A DNA stretch of 64,000 nt from Paragonimus westermani. Lineage: Eukaryota > Platyhelminthes > Trematoda > Plagiorchiida > Troglotrematidae. A program made the position numbers and the translations under genes. The first letter of the stretch is position 1, and each line of letters begins with the position of its first letter. The stretch is from NCBI GenBank assembly GCA_008508345.1, contig QNGE01000978.1, forward strand, positions 139,674 to 203,673. Reading direction: 5' to 3'. Positions 61,627-64,000 of the stretch are shown here, piece after piece. The notes beneath the pieces were generated by a model. It ran no database searches, was not told where the DNA came from, and saw only the letters and a list, made by a program, of their open reading frames with translations.

Positions 61627-64000
61627 ATGCATAGTGTAACACTGACATTCTTTTCCGCTGTGTTTTGCCAATCATGTGTACTTATTGCCTCACACTGTGC
61701 TAAGCATATCACAGTGTACGAAGGAAGTGGCCAAACTGACCAGTTTGACGTATAAACGAGGAACCAGTTATCTGATGTTGAAATCAGATCAACATCCACT
61801 TTTCTCTTGTGTGGTGCTCATTTTTATTTGGCCTGATTCCTGATATTTATTGCTGTTCCCTACTCTGACCGAGTAAATCCCACTTTGTAACGTGGTAATA
61901 AAGGGCTGCGAGTCCTATGCATAACTGCTTAAGCTGGAGTCTCAAATAAGTCGATGCATCTGATAAGCTGCCTAAATTTCACTCCAAAGTGTCATGCATC
62001 AGAAGGATATTCTTAATGGATCCCACCAGTTTTTCGCAGGTTAGGATGTGAAACAGTTTTGTTCGACGGTTACAGCACAAAACCAACCAGCAGTTTGTAT
62101 GAGTTATGTAGAGGTTGGCTGTGTAGTAACTGTGCGTCACAGTATTCAAGGCGGTCATTAGTATTGGTCGGACAGTGTGGGTTGAAAAGTTATCGAAACT
62201 GGGGAAATGGCATTTTTAATTTACTGCGGCGCCCAAACGAACTGAGATGATGCAAAAGGAAACTATCGGTTGTCTTTTGCACAATTAACACGATCCTATT
62301 GATTGACTTCCGTAAATTCCAAACATTGGACGAGCTGTTTTCCAGGGCACTTTCACAGGCACTCATGACGTCCATCGTTCGACTGCCTCTATCACACTTC
62401 ACCATAGCCGCCTCACTAGTGCGCGGTCGCTACGTAACTTATAATTGTGACATAATTTTATCGTTATTCTCTCACTCGGGTAAGAAGTATATACTTGTAA
62501 AAGAATATGTGATCATCTGATGAGCATCGGCGACATTCGAACAGCAGAACAGGATCATCAACGCAATTGTCTAACCACAAAGTCAAGCACTGTTCCTACG
62601 TTATGAACACTTGTTGGTACTTAACTTCCAATCAGAGAACAAATCATGTTCAAGGTCAGCAGTTCTGTAATACACAACATACTTCATATGTGTAATATTT
62701 AAGTTGTTTCATATTAACTAGGCTTCCAAATGTCTCAGAATTTCGCTGACACCTTTTCCGGTGGCCTAATCTTTTACATTGTTAAGTATGCACACCGAGC
62801 ATAATATGTTTTCCATTACTCCACCGGCATTCCGAACTACAGCCGCTATTCCATCCTCAAGTTTTTCGGGTTAATATGACAAGCCACTTTCTAATCGGTG
62901 CTGTTTGTTCGGTCGTCTTCTATATGCGTTTCATTTATCAAGCGCTATCGCGAACGACTACGTTAAATGTTTCATATGGACGGTGATAATTTCACATTTG
63001 TTAAGTGACCCAGCTCACCACAGTAAATGTTACATGGAGATTCCATAAAATCAGGCCGAGGGATATCTTACTAAAGTAAGCAACCCGACTCCACCTGACA
63101 TATATCAAATCCCATGTCGCACACAAATACAAGAAACTAATGCACACTAAGATACGCCATCCGCCAGCCTCACTGTAATTTGAGATAGCACGCGTTGCTG
63201 AACGCCGATATTGAGTGAAGATTATGGCTAGCCGAGTTTTGCGCGATAAATCACTATAATCTGGTAATTTTCTGAACTAGATGACCTTCTGTAGTATTAA
63301 TGGGGGTTATATATACTTTACGTTCGTCCATGATCAGCATATTGTCATTACTAGGACTGATGCTAAAATCATGAAATACATCCGATTCTAGATTTATCAA
63401 ACTCGGAGTCTAAATGCTGGAATTGTATCACCCCTGTCCACAGCAAATAACTAGACACTGAAGACAAAAGGAGTTGATGAAGCGATAGGAAGTCTTTGGG
63501 AGTATATCCCAATTCTAGCTTCCTGAAAGTGAAAACGAACCAAACGAATCAGATTTACTCCTATCTAAATTTGGTATATATTTATATACATATAAATATT
63601 GCGCAGATGACTGCATTGAATGGTGAGGTTTGCAGAATATTTGAGAAAGAGGAAAACGGAAAGGTACTGTGTAAGGTAGGAAGGAAATCTATACAGGGGA
63701 CGACGATAAACCAGTTCACATAGAGACTAACAAAACCAGTGCCGCTGACATCTAATCCTTGTCACCTCAGACAGTGTGCTCAACTAAACGCACTTATTTT
63801 GCGTTGATCCCCGATAATATAGCCGGAAATGCTTTTTCACAATAAGCTTTATTTTAACTGCATCGGTGCCCCTAAACCAGGTCGTGCGTTGACTGCCAGG
63901 CTGTGGACTGAAGCCTGACCGACCGTTTAACAAGAAGACACAACATGGTCAACAGTGAGCTAGCATTCACATGGCATTTTCAAGCCAACACAGCATGCAG
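61627..64000. other. Gene-free stretch to window end
   Basis: The open frames are at most 75 codons and unrecognised. An AT-rich run of TATATA/TAAATA lies at about 63573-63600. No RNA gene or mobile-element motif was found. Confidence 0.5.

Noticed and set aside
1..64000. CRISPR arrays, operons, rRNA genes, prophage or bacterial defence systems
   Set aside because: No regularly spaced repeats, no clustered long frames and no rRNA-like blocks were seen. Composition and content are those of eukaryotic non-coding DNA.

Overview
This window looks like gene-poor nuclear DNA of a eukaryote with a large, repeat-laden genome. By eye it is about 40% GC. There is no operon structure, no ribosome-binding-site pattern and no dense array of long reading frames; the longest ATG-started open frame is only 176 codons. 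The recognisable content is old, damaged retroelements: Penelope-like elements (PLEs) with a GIY-YIG endonuclease, and tRNA-derived SINE-like repeats. PLEs with this RT plus GIY-YIG layout are common in invertebrates, including flatworms. A trematode-like flatworm is my best guess for the source, but this is inference and not proven by the sequence.

Layout. 1-9.4 kb: no identifiable gene or element. 9.44-9.69 kb: first copy of SINE family B. 10.9-12.14 kb: PLE copy 1 (+ strand), with RT palm and thumb and GIY-YIG domains broken by frameshifts and a stop, followed by an unassigned open frame (12.2-12.6 kb). 13.24-17.23 kb: two copies of SINE family A on opposite strands, with a tRNA-Arg-like SINE (family C, - strand) between them at 14.9-15.05 kb. 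18.57-20.05 kb: PLE copy 2 (+ strand), the best preserved, readable from the RT N-terminal region through YVDD to the C-terminal end of the endonuclease. 22.66-24.69 kb: SINE A (-) and SINE B (+). 24.7-38.8 kb: mostly featureless, apart from a possible short exon (28.7 kb), a GC-richer patch (33.6-33.9 kb) and a long hairpin (35.37-35.45 kb). 38.8-40.35 kb: a nest of repeat fragments (probable SINE A, SINE B on both strands, and a C-terminal PLE fragment). 47.6-48.2 kb: a SINE A fragment overlapping the end of the longest open frame. 52.69-52.9 kb: SINE A. 60.43-61.63 kb: a 597-bp sequence present twice in direct orientation, separated by one N, probably an assembly join artefact.

How the parts relate. 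No host gene could be assigned with confidence. The PLEs are dead copies. The SINE-like repeats carry recognisable RNA polymerase III A and B boxes and must have depended on an autonomous retroelement for mobility; which one cannot be told from this window. No convincing previously undescribed system is visible. The most useful leads are the SINE families with long conserved sequence upstream of the pol III boxes, the 35.4-kb hairpin, and the duplication around the N.
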